Below are positions 1 through 9,585 of a stretch of 32,382 bases of DNA, piece after piece. Under the pieces are notes generated by a model, which saw only the letters and a list, made by a program, of their open reading frames with translations, was not told the origin of the DNA and made no database searches. This DNA comes from CAYJPK01 sp964372035 (GTDB lineage: Bacteria > Desulfobacterota > Desulfovibrionia > Desulfovibrionales > Desulfovibrionaceae): positions 1 through 32,382 of the forward strand of contig CAYJPK010000015.1 of NCBI GenBank assembly GCA_964372035.1, given 5' to 3'. Both the position numbers and the translations under genes were made by a program. The first letter of the stretch is position 1; each line of letters opens with the position of its first letter.

Positions 1-24
1 TGTAACTATTAGTTTTTTTATTAC

Positions 25-40
25 AACATGTTAACATGTT
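25..40. promoter_or_regulatory. 16-bp perfect palindrome
   Basis: AACATGTTAACATGTT reads the same on both strands and is also two tandem copies of the 8-mer AACATGTT. Its form suits a dimeric DNA-binding protein. The gene it might control would lie left of the window, so its role is only inferred. Confidence 0.35.
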
Positions 41-53
41 TTTCATCATCGAC

Positions 54-78
54 TAGATAGTTGATAATAAACTATCTA
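54..78. other. stem-loop, 9-bp stem
   Basis: TAGATAGTT (54-62) pairs exactly with AACTATCTA (70-78) around a 7-nt loop. No T-run follows on either strand, so this is not a clear intrinsic terminator. It could be an operator or an RNA hairpin. Confidence 0.3.
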
Positions 79-110
79 AGTTAAGCTGTAATTGATTTTT
101 GTAAGAGCAT

Positions 111-162
111 AAAAAAATACAAAAATTGATTTAAACTGAATAAATTCAAAATTTGTATTTTT
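111..162 (-). terminator. probable terminator after the trxB relic
   Basis: AAAAATACAAA (113-123) pairs with TTTGTATTTTT (152-162). Read on the minus strand, the stem runs into seven T residues, and it lies about 40 nt beyond the ancestral stop of the broken reductase gene. The loop is long (28 nt), so termination may be weak. Confidence 0.4.
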
Positions 163-203
163 ATTATAAGTTTTATTGAAAAAATATATTTTCGATGCTT
201 AAT

Positions 204-1116
204 TTATTTTTCAATAGATATTAAATATTCATGTACTTTGATTGCAGCTATAGCACCGTCTGACACTGCTGTTGCAATTTGTCTGACTTGTTTTATCACC
301 TGCACCAAAGACACCACAAATATTAGTTTCTTGGTTAGAATTTATTTTTATATAGCCCTTTTCAAGCTCAAGCTCAGGGTATATAGAGCTATTAGCAATT
401 AAGCCAATATTCACAAAAACAAGAGCCTCAGGGCAAACAAGCTCCTTGCTTTTTCCTGTTAATAAATCTTCAAAAACAAGAGAATTGATGTTAGCCTCGC
501 CTTTGATTTCTGTTAATTTTGTATGTGGTTTGACTTTTATATTATCAGCGTTTTTAACTTTTTCATTGAATTCACTAATGCTAATAAGTTCATTTTCTAT
601 GCAAACTATAGTAACAGTTTTTGCAAATTGTGAAAGATAAATAGCTTCTTTCGCAGCTCTACCAGCTCCGCCAATAACAAACATATCTTTGCCTGTATTT
701 GCTTTACCAGCTTCATAAGGGTTTGTAGCAAAGGATTTTCCCTCATGCTTATCACCACCAATCACCTCCAGCTTTCTTGCTGTCGAGCCATTAGCAATAA
801 TAATTGATTTTGATTGATAGTTTGCATTGTTAGTTGTAATTTCCTTAATTTTCACACTAAGTTTAACAGCAAGTATTTCTTCATAATGAACATCAATATT
901 ATTGTTTTTAAGCTGCATGGACATTTTATTAGCAAACTCAACACCAGTTTCTTTTTGAAATGCACTAAAATAGTGTGAAACAGTTGATAAGTCCGCAATA
1001 ATTCCGCCTACTCTAAGTTTTTCAAAGAGCAAAAAGTTAAGCCCTCAGCTTTTAGCATAAAGAGCAGCACTAACACCAGCGGGATCAGCTCCAATAATAA
1101 TTAAATCATAAATCAT
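204..1116 (-). pseudogene. thioredoxin-reductase-like flavoprotein, broken by a stop and a frameshift
   Basis: Read from ATG 1116, the protein begins with a FAD-binding Rossmann motif (MIYDLIIIGADPAGVSAALY) in which the second Gly of GxGxxG is Asp. An in-frame TGA follows at about codon 24. The frame then stays open with recognisable reductase sequence, including the NAD(P)-binding VIGGAGRAAKEA and the FAD-binding GVFGAGD near the C-terminus. Immediately after GAGD (about 300) the reading frame shifts. The other frame continues with a typical reductase tail (RQIATAVSDGAIAAIKVHEY) and stops at 204-206. The redox CxxC (usually CATC) is replaced by FATN, so the ancestor was either redox-dead or has decayed. 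Two independent lesions plus lost motif residues make this a pseudogene. The annotatable intact remnant is 229-1032. It could instead descend from a cysteine-less ferredoxin-NADP reductase-type homologue. Confidence 0.8.
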
Positions 1117-1159
1117 AATAAAGCTTCTTGAAAAGTGTTATAACAAGCAGATAAAAATT

Positions 1160-1196
1160 ATAATTAAAAAATTAAAGCCTGCATGAAGTGCAGGCT
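1160..1196 (-). terminator. intrinsic terminator after pyrD
   Basis: AGCCTGCA (1176-1183) and TGCAGGCT (1189-1196) form an 8-bp stem with a 5-nt loop. On the minus strand it is followed by TTTAATTTTTTAATT. It sits about 30 nt beyond the pyrD stop. Confidence 0.65.
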
Positions 1197-1224
1197 CGTT
1201 ATATAAAAAAAATTTAAAAAAAAA

Positions 1225-2142
1225 TTAAACTTTTAAAGTTCCACGATATTCTTGTAAGTCTTTAATTCCAAGTTCTTCACATAATTTAGGAAGTTCATTA
1301 GCAATTTTAAAGGCAATTGTTGGGTCTACAAAGTTTGCAGTTCCAAGCTGAACGCATGATGCACCAACTAAAATAAATTCAAGAACATCTTCAGCACTCA
1401 TAATTCCACCAAGACCGATTACTGGAATTTTAACTGCTTGGCTAACTTGCCATACACAACGCAAGGCTACTGGCTTAATTGCTGGACCAGATAAACCACC
1501 AATAACAGTAGATAAGCGAGGTTTTTTAGTTCTAATATCAACAGACATGCCCTGTAAGGTATTAATACAAGAAACAGCATTTGCACCAGCAGATTCAACA
1601 GCTTGAGCAATACTTGCAATGTTTGTTACATTCGGTGATAATTTAACAATAACAGGTAAACCATTAGCCTTTTTGCAAACAGCTTCAGTTACTTTTGCGG
1701 CTTGGCTTGGATCTTGTCCAAATAAAACGCCACCTTCTTTCACATTAGGGCAGGAGATATTTACTTCAAAAGCAGCAACTCCTTCATGTTGCAATAAGCT
1801 AGCGCACTCGCCGAATTCTTCAGCACTTGTTGCATAAAGATTGGCGATAATTGGCACTTCTTTATATGGCAAGCGTGGCAATTTATGTTTTAAAAATTCC
1901 TCAATGCCATCATTTTGTAATCCAACAGCATTTAACATGCCAGCAGAAGTTTCTGCTATACGAGGTGATTTATTACCAACCCTTGGCTTGATTGATAAGC
2001 CTTTAACAACAATTCCACCAAGTTCTGATAAGTTGCCATAAGGTTCAAATTCCATTCCATATCCAAAAGTTCCAGACGCAGTTAAGATAGGATTTTTAAG
2101 TTGCAAAGCTTTGCCTGCGTTAATAGTCAAAGATGTATTCAT
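1225..2142 (-). CDS. pyrD: dihydroorotate dehydrogenase, class 1B type
   Basis: PyrD oxidises dihydroorotate to orotate in pyrimidine synthesis; class 1B enzymes are cytosolic, bind FMN and use NAD+ through a PyrK partner. The protein is about 305 residues, the usual class 1 length. Visible family motifs are the N-terminal LKNPILTASGTFGYG, the active-site loop VNISCPNVKEGG with the Cys that serves as base in class 1 enzymes, the Lys in VIVKLSPN, and the FMN-phosphate region VIGLGGIMSAEDVLEF. No pyrK is adjacent here, so the partner must be elsewhere or the class call may need revision. The start is uncertain. I prefer ATG 2142; ATG 2154 and TTG 2160 are in frame, but no start has a well-spaced Shine-Dalgarno. 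The 3' end of the upstream kinase gene runs up to 2144, so the two genes abut or overlap and may be co-transcribed although functionally unrelated. Confidence 0.93.
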   Translation of the reverse strand: MNTSLTINAGKALQLKNPILTASGTFGYGMEFEPYGNLSELGGIVVKGLSIKPRVGNKSPRIAETSAGMLNAVGLQNDGIEEFLKHKLPRLPYKEVPIIANLYATSAEEFGECASLLQHEGVAAFEVNISCPNVKEGGVLFGQDPSQAAKVTEAVCKKANGLPVIVKLSPNVTNIASIAQAVESAGANAVSCINTLQGMSVDIRTKKPRLSTVIGGLSGPAIKPVALRCVWQVSQAVKIPVIGLGGIMSAEDVLEFILVGASCVQLGTANFVDPTIAFKIANELPKLCEELGIKDLQEYRGTLKV

Positions 2143-2143
2143 A

Positions 2144-4969
2144 CTATTGTTCATTTCCAATTAAGTATCGTTTAAGATTAATTTTAATATCATTCGGATC
2201 AATTGGCTTTGTGATATGCCCATTCATTCCAGCCGCAAGACATCTTTCTTTATCTTCATTCATAGCATTTGCTGTCATAGCAATAATAGGTGTATTTAGC
2301 AAATAGTCAAATTCAGCTTTTTCACCCAATTTTCTAATGTTGATTGTTGCCTCAACACCGTCCATAACAGGCATTTGCATATCCATAAATATGCAGCGAT
2401 ATTGCTTTTTCTTAACCATATCAACTGCTTCTTTACCATTATTTGCTATGTCAATAACAAAGCCGTATGGTTCTAAAAATGCCATTGCAATTTCTTGGTT
2501 AATATCATTATCCTCAACTACTAATATATTAACACCATCAAATTTAAGTTCTTCGTCATCAGAACTTTTTAAGCTGATGTTAGCTTCAGAAATTGAATTT
2601 TTAAACTCTTCTTGAGATGTAACTTTTGGCTTAATGGTAAACCAGAAGGTAGAACCTTGACCATAAACAGAATTAACACCAATATCACCACCCATTAATT
2701 CTGCTAATTTTTTACATATGGCAAGTCCAAGCCCAGTACCACCAAAACTTCTTGAGATAGTATTATCTGCTTGGCTAAATGGTTTAAACAGCCGTGAACG
2801 TTGTTCATCTGTTAAGCCAATACCAGTATCCGTTAGTTCAAAGCCAATAAGTATATGTTCGTCTTGAACAGGCTCTTTAACAAAAACACGAAGCGAAATA
2901 CTACCTTTTGCAGTAAATTTAATAGCATTATTAAATAAGTTCAGGAGAATTTGACTTAAGCGTTTTTGATCGCCAATAAGAGCTGTTGGAACATCATCTT
3001 CAAAGTTAATGTTGATTTTAAGACCTTTGTCAGCAGCTGAAAAGCCAATGATGCTATGGACAGTATTTACGATGCTTTGAAGTTGCATTGGTGAGTTGGC
3101 AAGTTCTAATTTGCCTGCTTCAATTTTAGAAATATCAAGAACGTCGTTAATAATATTAAGCAAGGCACCAGCTGACAATTGAATTTTATCTAAATAGTTG
3201 ATTTGTGTACTTGTTAGGTTAGTTCTTTCAAATATATGCGTAAAGCCAACAATAGCGTTCATCGGTGTTCTTATTTCGTGGCTAACGGTAGATAAGAAGG
3301 CTGTTTTTGCTTTTGATGCTGCTTCTGCTTGGTCACGGCTAATTGTAAGTTCCTTTGTGCGTTCAGCTACAAGGCTTTCTAGCATTTTCTTTTGTTCAGC
3401 TTCTTTAAATTCACGAACTTTTTGGCTAGTTACATCAGTTGCTAAGCCAATGACGCTAATAACTTTACCTTCTTTGCTAAGTTCTTTGGCTTTCCACATT
3501 AAGCTGTGCCATCTCCACTCGTTATCATAAGCTAAAACCCTAACTACAGCAGACATTACTTCACCAGGAACAGTTCCTCCCATTTGGTCGACTAAACTAA
3601 GATGTTCAGGATGAATTCTATCAACTAATTGTTGCAACGGACGAAAGCCTTCATTTTTGCCTGTAAATGCCCATAATTTATTCCATTGGTTGTTGTATTT
3701 TATAACACCAACTTCAAAATCAATTTCAAAGGTGCATAATTGTGCGAAATCAATAATACTTTCTGTATATTCATTGCTTTGTTTTAAGTCTGTAATAACA
3801 TTTTGCATGTTATTTGTCATATTATTTAAAGCATTAGCAAGGATTTTAATCTCATCGTTTGTTTCTACTTCAATCGTTGTTTCAAGCTTTCCAGATCCAA
3901 GCCTTTGAGCACCCTTAATAACTTGTACAATAGGTCTAGTGATACTTTTGCCAATATAAAACGCAAAAATTATGCTAAGCAAAATTGAAGCAAATAAGCC
4001 TAAAACAATTTTATAAATCAATTCATTATAGCCAGCATAAACATCGCTAACAGCAGGATTAAGTGAGAATATCCAGCCGTTTGTGAGTTTACTATAGATA
4101 AATAAACGCTCAACATTATCGGTGCTAATAAAAGGAATAATTCCATGATCTTTATTTGCAATTTCGTCAGCAATATATTCAAATCTACTACCTTCAAGAG
4201 TTCGTAAATTTTGAACACTAGATTCATTGCCTGCAAAATAAGTAGGGTGGATTATAACATCATAATTTTCATTATAGAGTGACGCATATCCAGTATTGTT
4301 GACTTGAATTTGCTTAATAGCACTTAAAACAGAGCCAAGCTTATAGTCAGCACCAACAACACCAATAAAATGACCATCAATAATAATTGGCGCACAATAT
4401 GAAACAAGGCTTAAAGTTTTGCCATTGCTTAATTTTTTTTGGTAAACATTAGTCCAAATACTTTTTCTTGAATTTTTTGGAGTAAGCCACCATTGTTTTT
4501 CACCAGCAACGCTAGGAGTATTAAAAAATGAAAAATCAGTTTTTGGTTGTCGCTCAACCTTACCGTCATCATTTTCATCTATGTAAAATATATCTTGAGG
4601 ACTGTCTGACCACTTTGGATCAAAATAGACCCAAGCTGATTTAGATTCAATGCTTTTTTCTGCAATAGTTTTAACGTAATCGCTTAATTTTTCGGAATAA
4701 AGTTTGAGGTAGTGAGGATTGTTTTTCAAGCCATTGGTGCTGATAATATCTTCAATATAGAGTTTGAGTGATTTTACATTTTCCTCAACAGTTAAAATTT
4801 CAGTGCTAAAGGTTTGTGCATAATATCTTGATACATAGCTAAGTTCTGTCATTATGAGTTGTTCATTGTTAGTACGAACAAAGTTTATGCTTAAAAGGCA
4901 TAGCAAGCTAGTAGATGCTATAATACATACAATGATACCATAAAATATTTTTGAGCTAATACTATTCAT
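2144..4969 (-). CDS. hybrid sensor histidine kinase (dCache-HAMP-PAS-HisKA-HATPase-REC)
   Basis: This is a membrane two-component sensor of 941 residues. In order it has a transmembrane helix at about 8-28, a long periplasmic region with dCache-type sequence (about 30-310, for example GVVGADYKLGSVLSAIKQ), a second helix at about 320-343, and HAMP at about 343-397. A PAS-like domain follows (about 400-515), then a coiled linker and HisKA with the phospho-acceptor His in STVSHEIRTPMNAIVG (about 563). HATPase_c carries the N-box NLFNNAIKF, DTGIGL and GGTGLGLAICKKL. A C-terminal receiver (about 812-935) has VVEDNDINQE, the phospho-acceptor Asp in FMDMQMPVMDG, and the conserved Lys in HITKPID. dCache sensors commonly bind small organic ligands, but this ligand cannot be read from sequence. 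No separate response regulator or Hpt protein lies nearby, so its output partner is elsewhere. Its stop overlaps the possible pyrD starts. Confidence 0.93.
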   Translation of the reverse strand: MNSISSKIFYGIIVCIIASTSLLCLLSINFVRTNNEQLIMTELSYVSRYYAQTFSTEILTVEENVKSLKLYIEDIISTNGLKNNPHYLKLYSEKLSDYVKTIAEKSIESKSAWVYFDPKWSDSPQDIFYIDENDDGKVERQPKTDFSFFNTPSVAGEKQWWLTPKNSRKSIWTNVYQKKLSNGKTLSLVSYCAPIIIDGHFIGVVGADYKLGSVLSAIKQIQVNNTGYASLYNENYDVIIHPTYFAGNESSVQNLRTLEGSRFEYIADEIANKDHGIIPFISTDNVERLFIYSKLTNGWIFSLNPAVSDVYAGYNELIYKIVLGLFASILLSIIFAFYIGKSITRPIVQVIKGAQRLGSGKLETTIEVETNDEIKILANALNNMTNNMQNVITDLKQSNEYTESIIDFAQLCTFEIDFEVGVIKYNNQWNKLWAFTGKNEGFRPLQQLVDRIHPEHLSLVDQMGGTVPGEVMSAVVRVLAYDNEWRWHSLMWKAKELSKEGKVISVIGLATDVTSQKVREFKEAEQKKMLESLVAERTKELTISRDQAEAASKAKTAFLSTVSHEIRTPMNAIVGFTHIFERTNLTSTQINYLDKIQLSAGALLNIINDVLDISKIEAGKLELANSPMQLQSIVNTVHSIIGFSAADKGLKININFEDDVPTALIGDQKRLSQILLNLFNNAIKFTAKGSISLRVFVKEPVQDEHILIGFELTDTGIGLTDEQRSRLFKPFSQADNTISRSFGGTGLGLAICKKLAELMGGDIGVNSVYGQGSTFWFTIKPKVTSQEEFKNSISEANISLKSSDDEELKFDGVNILVVEDNDINQEIAMAFLEPYGFVIDIANNGKEAVDMVKKKQYRCIFMDMQMPVMDGVEATINIRKLGEKAEFDYLLNTPIIAMTANAMNEDKERCLAAGMNGHITKPIDPNDIKINLKRYLIGNEQ

Positions 4970-5124
4970 AATTATTTGTCTTAAAGTGAAATATTAGATA
5001 ATAAGTTTTAATTAACACCAATTCTTTTAAGGATAGCAAAAAAAGATTTTCATTGCAAGAATAAAAAACAAGTCAATAAATTTAATAATGAAAAATATAG
5101 TAAGTTTTATAATAAAATTTTATT

Positions 5125-5162
5125 GAAAAAATCCAAGATAAAGGTGTTATCTTGGATTTTTT
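5125..5162. terminator. bidirectional intrinsic terminator, hisG / upstream of kinase
   Basis: AATCCAAGATAA pairs with TTATCTTGGATT around a 5-nt loop, with an A-run before and a T-run after it, so it can terminate transcription from both strands. On the minus strand it ends the proS-hisI-hisG transcript and separates it from the kinase gene. The rest of 4970-5200 is AT-rich with no gene. Confidence 0.8.
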
Positions 5163-5200
5163 TATAACTGTTTTTACTTATAACTAAAAGTAATGAAAAC

Positions 5201-6082
5201 TTAAATTACTTTGTTAAGTGCAAATTCAATAATACCTTCTGCACCAGCTTCTTTTAACTGAGGGATTAAATCACGTACTAAGTTAGAATCAACAACAGTT
5301 TCAACAGATGACCATTGATTATCATTTAAATGTGCAACTGTAGGGGAGTTTAATGAAGGTAAAATATTCAATACTCCATCAAGCTTAGCTGTTTTAACGT
5401 TCATTTTTAAACAAACTAAAGATTCAGCACGCAGAGCGCCTTGAATTAATAAGTCAATTTGTTCAATTTTACGACGTTTAAACGGATCTTCCCATGCTGT
5501 TTTATTAGCCAAAAGCACTGTATTTGTTTGCATAACTTCAGCAATAACACGAAGACCATGAGCTTTAATTGTTGTTTCAGTTTCAGTTACTTCAACAATA
5601 GCATCAGCAAGACCGTCAACAACTTTTGCTTCTGTAGCTCCCCAAGAATAATTGATTTTTACATCAATATTTAAATCTTCAAAGAATTTTTTGGTAGCAC
5701 CTAAAAGTTCAGTTGCAATAGTTTTTCCAGCTAAGTCTTCAGGTTTTTGATATGGTGAATCACCTGCAACAGCTAAAACCCATCTTGCTGGCGCATTTGA
5801 AACCTTTGAATAAACTAAGTCTGATACGATAACAACATCGTCTAAAACTCCACGCTCAATTACCCAATCTTTGCCAGTTAAGCCAACGTCTAAAATTCCT
5901 TCTGATACATAAGTTGGAACTTCTTGTGGACGGCAAAGTCTAGCAGTTATTTCCTTATCATTAATTTCAGGGAAATAATTGCGGTGAAAAGTGCGAATTT
6001 TCCAGCCAGCACGCTCGAATAAACTAATTGTTGCACTTTCTAATGAACCTTTTGGAATTCCTAATTTTAATTGCTCAATCAT
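5201..6082 (-). CDS. hisG: ATP phosphoribosyltransferase, long form
   Basis: HisG condenses ATP with PRPP, the first and feedback-controlled step of histidine synthesis. At 293 residues it is the long form, which carries its own C-terminal regulatory ACT-like domain and needs no HisZ. The N-terminal LKLGIPKGSLES, the domain motif VGLTGKDWV, the PRPP loop region around TELLGATKKFFEDL and the DAIVEVTETETTIKAHGLRV block are all recognisable. The C-terminal part (about 215-290), ending in AGAEGIIEF, matches the regulatory domain. Its ATG overlaps the hisI stop codon, indicating translational coupling. It is the last gene of the proS-hisI-hisG transcript, just before a strong terminator. The rest of the his pathway is not in this window. 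Confidence 0.96.
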   Translation of the reverse strand: MIEQLKLGIPKGSLESATISLFERAGWKIRTFHRNYFPEINDKEITARLCRPQEVPTYVSEGILDVGLTGKDWVIERGVLDDVVIVSDLVYSKVSNAPARWVLAVAGDSPYQKPEDLAGKTIATELLGATKKFFEDLNIDVKINYSWGATEAKVVDGLADAIVEVTETETTIKAHGLRVIAEVMQTNTVLLANKTAWEDPFKRRKIEQIDLLIQGALRAESLVCLKMNVKTAKLDGVLNILPSLNSPTVAHLNDNQWSSVETVVDSNLVRDLIPQLKEAGAEGIIEFALNKVI

Positions 6083-6480
6083 TTTTTGTATACCTCTGCT
6101 GGATCAAATATCAATGGTGAACATATTTCCACCTTATCTTCTTTTAACTCTCTAAAAAAACAAGAACGATAACCCTTGTGACAAGCAGCGTCACCAATTT
6201 GTTCAATTAAAAGCAAAACAGCATCACTATCACAATCAAGACGAATAGATTTTAAAATTTGCACATGACCTGAACTTGCCCCTTTATGCCATAATTCATT
6301 TCTAGAACGTGAATAATAATGCACTTCTCCGCTTTCTAATGTTTTGTTCCATGATTCTTCGTTCATAAAAGCCATCATGAGAATTTCATTTGTGTTTGCA
6401 TCTTGCGCAATTGCGGCAACTAAACCGTTAGCTTTGCTAAAATCAGGTTTAAAATCCTGTGGGGCAATGAATTTAGCCAT
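6079..6480 (-). CDS. hisI: phosphoribosyl-AMP cyclohydrolase
   Basis: HisI opens the adenine ring of phosphoribosyl-AMP, the third step of histidine synthesis. It is a standalone cyclohydrolase of 133 residues without the HisE pyrophosphohydrolase domain found fused in enterobacteria. Diagnostic motifs are VHYYSRSRNELWHKGASSGH, the metal-binding RLDCDSDAVLL (three Asp/Cys ligands) and the zinc-site block DAACHKGYRSCFFR. It overlaps proS upstream by 8 nt and hisG downstream by 4 nt, so the three are probably translated as a coupled unit. Confidence 0.96.
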   Translation of the reverse strand: MAKFIAPQDFKPDFSKANGLVAAIAQDANTNEILMMAFMNEESWNKTLESGEVHYYSRSRNELWHKGASSGHVQILKSIRLDCDSDAVLLLIEQIGDAACHKGYRSCFFRELKEDKVEICSPLIFDPAEVYKK

Positions 6481-8197
6481 TGTTACTCCAACTGTTTAAA
6501 ATTGTTGTACGCCAAGCACTTAACTCTTCATAGAAGTTATCAAGGCTTAACATAGTTTTTTCATTAGTCTTTCTGTCCTTAACCTCAATTGTATTATTAG
6601 CTAGAGCCTTAGCTCCAACAATAATCTGCATTGGAATACCCATTAAATCAGCATCTTTAAATTTAATACCAGGGCGTTCTGTTCTATCGTCTATTAAGAC
6701 TTCAATATTTTGCGCACCAAGCTTTTCATATACTTCATTCGCAAAATTATTCACTTGTTCATTTTTAGGGTCGAGATTTAAAATTGTAATCTCAAATGGA
6801 GCTAAGGCAGGTGGGAACACAATTCCAAATTCATCGTGGTTTTGCTCAATACATGCGGCAATAACACGTGAAACACCAATGCCATAACAACCCATAATCA
6901 TAGGTTCTTCTTGCCCTTGTTCATTAGTAAATACGCAGTTCATAGCTTTTGAGTATTTTGTGCCAAGTTTAAATACATGGCCAACTTCAATACCCTTTGC
7001 AAAGCTGATTGAACCAGAGCAATTAGGACATAAATCACCATCAGCAATAAAACGTAAATCAGCAAATTCAATAGTGCTAACATCACGTTTTAAATTAATA
7101 TTTGCAGTATGAGCATCAGCCTTATTAGCACCACAAATATAAGAACCGTTCATAAGTTCATTGTCAGCAATGATTTTCACCTTTAAGCCAATAGGACCAG
7201 CAAAGCCAACAGGAGCATTAGTTGTTTCTATAACTTGCTCTGGACTTGCCATTTCAAGTTCAGTTGCATCAAGATAATTTTTAAGCTTGATTTCGTTAAG
7301 CTCTCTGTCACCACGCACAAGCACTGCAACTATTTTTCCATCAGCAACATATAATAAGGTTTTAGCAAACTTATCAGCACTTAAGGATAAAAACTCACAA
7401 AGTTCAGCAATAGTATGTTGTTTAGGTGTTTCAATTTCTTTACAATCTTGCAACTGCTCAGCGACATTTGTATCTTTTTGAACAACTCTTGCACGCTCAA
7501 TATTTGAAGACCAAGCACACTCATTACAATAAGCAATAGTATCTTCACCTGTTTCAGCTAACACCATAAATTCATGAGAAAAATTACCACCAATTGAGCC
7601 AGAATCAGCCTCAACAGCTCTAAATTTTAAACCCATGCGTGTAAAAATTTTGCGGTAAGCTTCATACATGTTTTTATAGCTAATATCAGCGCCTTCATCA
7701 GTAGCATCAAAGGAATAAGCATCTTTCATTAAAAATTCACGACCACGCATAATACCAAAGCGAGGGCGAATTTCATCTCTAAATTTCGTTTGAATTTGAT
7801 ATAAATTAAGCGGTAATTGGCGATATGAACGAACTTCATGTCGGATTAAGTCCGTCATAACTTCTTCATGAGTTGGTCCTAAGCAACATTCACGGTCATG
7901 CCTATCATTAAATCTAAGTAGTTCCTTGCCATATTGCTCCCACCTGCCAGACTCTTTCCATAAATCAGCTGGTTGAGCAGTTGGTAAAAAGGTTTCAAGC
8001 GCACCAGCTTTATTCATTTCTTCTCTAACTATTTGAGATGATTTGTTTAAACTGCGCAAACCGAATGGTAACCATGAGTAAACACCAGAGGTGAGTTTAC
8101 GAATCATGCCGGCACGAATTAATAATTTGTGACTAACAATTTCCGCATCATTTGGAGCTTCTTTTAATGTAGGAATATAATATTTAGAATATCGCAT
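6473..8197 (-). CDS. proS: prolyl-tRNA synthetase, bacterial type with editing domain
   Basis: ProS charges tRNA-Pro in the cytoplasm. The protein has 574 residues, normal for the bacterial-type enzyme that carries an INS editing domain. Class II motif 1 lies in SGVYSWLPFGLRSLNK, motif 2 in QIQTKFRDEIRPRFGIMRGREFLMKDAYSF, and motif 3 in MGCYGIGVSRVIAAC. The insertion between motifs 2 and 3 (about 225-400) includes FAKTLLYVADGK and GFAGPIGLKVKII, typical of the domain that hydrolyses Ala-tRNA-Pro, and two Cys pairs (YCNEC, CPNC). A C-terminal anticodon-binding domain contains VLIDDRTERPGIKFKDADL. The ATG is preceded by AGGAC at suitable spacing. The 118-nt gap to ispG is non-coding and probably holds the promoter, although I see no clean -35/-10 pair. 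Confidence 0.97.
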   Translation of the reverse strand: MRYSKYYIPTLKEAPNDAEIVSHKLLIRAGMIRKLTSGVYSWLPFGLRSLNKSSQIVREEMNKAGALETFLPTAQPADLWKESGRWEQYGKELLRFNDRHDRECCLGPTHEEVMTDLIRHEVRSYRQLPLNLYQIQTKFRDEIRPRFGIMRGREFLMKDAYSFDATDEGADISYKNMYEAYRKIFTRMGLKFRAVEADSGSIGGNFSHEFMVLAETGEDTIAYCNECAWSSNIERARVVQKDTNVAEQLQDCKEIETPKQHTIAELCEFLSLSADKFAKTLLYVADGKIVAVLVRGDRELNEIKLKNYLDATELEMASPEQVIETTNAPVGFAGPIGLKVKIIADNELMNGSYICGANKADAHTANINLKRDVSTIEFADLRFIADGDLCPNCSGSISFAKGIEVGHVFKLGTKYSKAMNCVFTNEQGQEEPMIMGCYGIGVSRVIAACIEQNHDEFGIVFPPALAPFEITILNLDPKNEQVNNFANEVYEKLGAQNIEVLIDDRTERPGIKFKDADLMGIPMQIIVGAKALANNTIEVKDRKTNEKTMLSLDNFYEELSAWRTTILNSWSNNG

Positions 8198-8315
8198 TTT
8201 TTGTCCTGTATGCTAATTTAAAATTATTGCTTTTATTGTTGTAAGCAATCAGTGAAATTTAGCTTAGTATAAATTTTTGTCAAGTTTAAAAAATAGTTTC
8301 GAGTTAATAGCATTA

Positions 8316-9374
8316 CTATAGCATTGTGTTAAGTTCTTCCAAAAAGGCATTTATGAGATTATCTTCACCCTTAACAGATTTAATAACCTTGCCATGCTTG
8401 AAAATAATTCCTTTATCTCGCCCGCCAGCTAGCCCTAAATCTGCTTCTTTAGCTTCACCAGGTCCATTAACTACACAGCCCATAACAGCTAGCTTTAGAT
8501 TCTTTTTAATGCCACGAACTTTTTGTTCAACAATATCTGCAAGTCTAAAAAGGTCAATTTCACAGCGTCCGCAAGTAGGGCAGGAAATAATTTCAACTCC
8601 GTAATTACGAAGTCCTAAACAGCGTAGTAGTTCCCATGCAACTGGAATTTCATTACTAGGGCTTGAAGTCAAGGAAATACGAAGAGTATCACCAATTCCC
8701 TCAGCTAGTAAAATACCAAGCCCAACACTAGACTTTACAGTTCCACGCATAAGAGTTCCAGCTTCTGTCACTCCTAAATGCAGTGGGTAATCACAACAAT
8801 GTGACATAAGCCTATAAGCATCAATAGTATCAAGAACAGAGGAAGATTTTAATGAAACTTTAATGTTGTCAAAATTACGTGATTCAAAATGCTTTACATG
8901 CTCAAGCGCACTTTCGACTAAAGCAGTTGGACCATGTCCAAATTGTTCAAGCATTTTTTTATCAACAGATCCACTATTAACACCAATTCTAATTGCAACT
9001 TGATTTGCTTTTGCAGCATCAATAACAGCATTTAATTTATCAAATCCACCTATGTTGCCAGGATTTATACGAATTCCCTTACAGCCATTTTCCATTGCTG
9101 CAATGGCAAGGCGATAGTCAAAATGAATATCAGCAATTAGAGGCACGCTAGATTTGTCACAAATTTCTTTTAAAGCATTTGCAGCTTCCTCATCAAGTAC
9201 AGCTAAGCGCACAAGCTCACAACCAAGGCTTGCTAAGTCATGGATTTGCTTGAGGCTTTCTTCCACATTCTTCGTATCGCTAGTAATCATGCTCTGCACA
9301 ACGATTGGCGCACCACCGCCAATTAGAACATTGCCAATTTTAATTTGCTTTGTAATTTTTCGATTTATATTCAT
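8316..9374 (-). CDS. ispG: 4-hydroxy-3-methylbut-2-enyl diphosphate synthase
   Basis: IspG (GcpE) reductively opens methylerythritol cyclodiphosphate to HMBPP in the MEP isoprenoid pathway, using one [4Fe-4S] cluster. The protein is 352 residues, the compact bacterial form without the insert of plant enzymes. The cluster ligands are the two Cys in SCPTCGRCEIDL and the Cys in AVMGCVVNGPGEAKEAD. The TIM-barrel start VQSMITSDTKNVEESLKQI and the block GIRINPGNIGG are also typical. It lies upstream of proS in the same direction with 118 nt between. The Shine-Dalgarno is poor. A TATAAT on the minus strand at 9388-9393 would give a very short leader if used. Confidence 0.97.
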   Translation of the reverse strand: MNINRKITKQIKIGNVLIGGGAPIVVQSMITSDTKNVEESLKQIHDLASLGCELVRLAVLDEEAANALKEICDKSSVPLIADIHFDYRLAIAAMENGCKGIRINPGNIGGFDKLNAVIDAAKANQVAIRIGVNSGSVDKKMLEQFGHGPTALVESALEHVKHFESRNFDNIKVSLKSSSVLDTIDAYRLMSHCCDYPLHLGVTEAGTLMRGTVKSSVGLGILLAEGIGDTLRISLTSSPSNEIPVAWELLRCLGLRNYGVEIISCPTCGRCEIDLFRLADIVEQKVRGIKKNLKLAVMGCVVNGPGEAKEADLGLAGGRDKGIIFKHGKVIKSVKGEDNLINAFLEELNTML

Positions 9375-9585
9375 GTGCTTTGTCTTTATTATAGTAGTTT
9401 AAAGTTGCTTGATAGGAATTTTTATATTGTAATTTTGAATTTGTAAAGCTGTAATTTTTTGTTTAAATGCTAATATTTCGGAATTTAGCTATAAGGGTTT
9501 AAATGTTTATACTTATATTGCGCTTGCTATTGGTTTGATAAGGTGATATAGCTAGATGAAGAACAACTTTATAAGGTAGATTGTT